From: Shimia aestuarii | Lineage (GTDB): Bacteria > Pseudomonadota > Alphaproteobacteria > Rhodobacterales > Rhodobacteraceae | Assembly: GCF_022814865.1 (NCBI RefSeq) | Contig: NZ_JAKVRD010000014.1 | Coordinates: 33,734 to 97,733, forward strand | Reading direction: 5' to 3' | Length of the DNA: 64,000 nucleotides | Shown: positions 63,874-64,000 of the stretch, one piece after another | How the letters are laid out: each line of letters begins with the position of its first letter | Position numbering within the stretch: position 1 is the first letter of the stretch | Position numbers and translations under genes: made by a program | Notes under the pieces: generated by a model | What the model saw: the letters and a program-made list of their open reading frames with translations, nothing else | Told to the model about the DNA's origin: nothing | The model's database searches: none

Positions 63874-64000
63874 TGAGGTGCCCCTAGATTTGTAGACGTT
63901 TTGCTTGGTAATTTCGGAAGCAAAGGACGATGCAAATGTCAGGGCAAATTCGCTACTCGGATGAGTTCAAGATCGATGCGGTGGCGCAGGTCACGGAGCG
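63874..64000 (+). mobile_element. IS3-family insertion sequence, left end (continues beyond window)
   Basis: Starts TGAGGTGCCCCTAG, a TG-initiated terminal repeat, followed by orfA. Insertion is inside the ligase gene. Confidence 0.7.
63936..64000 (+). CDS. IS3 family transposase OrfA (partial)
   Basis: ATG 63936 with AAAGGA 8 bp ahead; MSGQIRYSDEFKIDAVAQVTER is the N-terminus of an IS3 OrfA-type HTH protein (compare xxRRxYSxEFKxxAVxLV). Truncated by the window end. Confidence 0.75.
   Translation, partial: MSGQIRYSDEFKIDAVAQVTE

Noticed and set aside
1..64000. CRISPR arrays, tRNA and rRNA genes
   Set aside because: No regularly spaced direct repeats with unique spacers and no cloverleaf or rRNA-like segment seen on either strand.

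Overview
The window reads as part of a repABC replicon (plasmid or chromid) from an alphaproteobacterium, most likely a Rhodobacteraceae (Roseobacter-group) species. The basis is a complete repA-repB-repC operon with parS palindromes of the repABC type, the plasmid backbone families DUF1403, DUF736 and a large ParB-domain protein, high GC with alphaproteobacterial codon use, and dense ATGA/GTGA-coupled operons. Names at species level cannot be given from the sequence alone.

Layout. 0-5.4 kb: end of a HEPN-type gene, a two-gene operon carrying a PD-(D/E)XK-like nuclease, and a PIN toxin/HTH antitoxin pair with promoter and operator. 5.5-12 kb: ScpB-like and DUF1403 genes, a compact tniA-tniB-tniQ transposon with recognisable terminal repeat arrays, and a tyrosine recombinase whose start codon touches the transposon end. 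12-15.9 kb: the repABC replication and partition module with a probable counter-transcribed RNA. 15.9-20.1 kb: plasmid backbone genes, one with a clear frameshift. 20.8-31.2 kb: a six-gene block, all on the + strand and visibly less GC-rich, encoding an AAA+ ATPase, a subtilisin-like protease, a duplicated zinc-motif protein, a small winged-helix protein, a TrlF-type PHP/SMC-like ATPase and a QxK-type nuclease-domain protein. This is the best candidate for an undescribed (probably defence) system. 31.4-32.4 kb: a dead IS30-family element marks the border.

32.5-59.6 kb is a catabolic island for branched acyl-CoAs resembling the liu/atu (leucine/isovalerate and acyclic terpene) pathways: two complete biotin-dependent acyl-CoA carboxylases, AtuA, three acyl-CoA dehydrogenases, three enoyl-CoA hydratases, three SDRs, a thiolase-like protein, three hotdog thioesterases, an acyl-CoA ligase, PaaY-like protein and two TetR repressors, one of which is a tandem fusion of two complete TetR units. 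Five copies of one 14-bp palindrome (CTAACnnnTGTTAG-like) sit in front of both tetR genes and every main operon, so the island looks like one regulon. 59.6-64 kb is a decaying edge: truncated tag, a marR/doxX/GST unit with a frameshifted GST, a thioesterase remnant, and an AMP-ligase gene cut by an IS3-type element.

A replicon-scale signal also stands out. The octamer GGGNAGGG (the E. coli FtsK-orienting KOPS consensus) lies only on the - strand left of repABC and only on the + strand right of it, as far as the IS30 element, switching polarity at the replication module regardless of gene direction.
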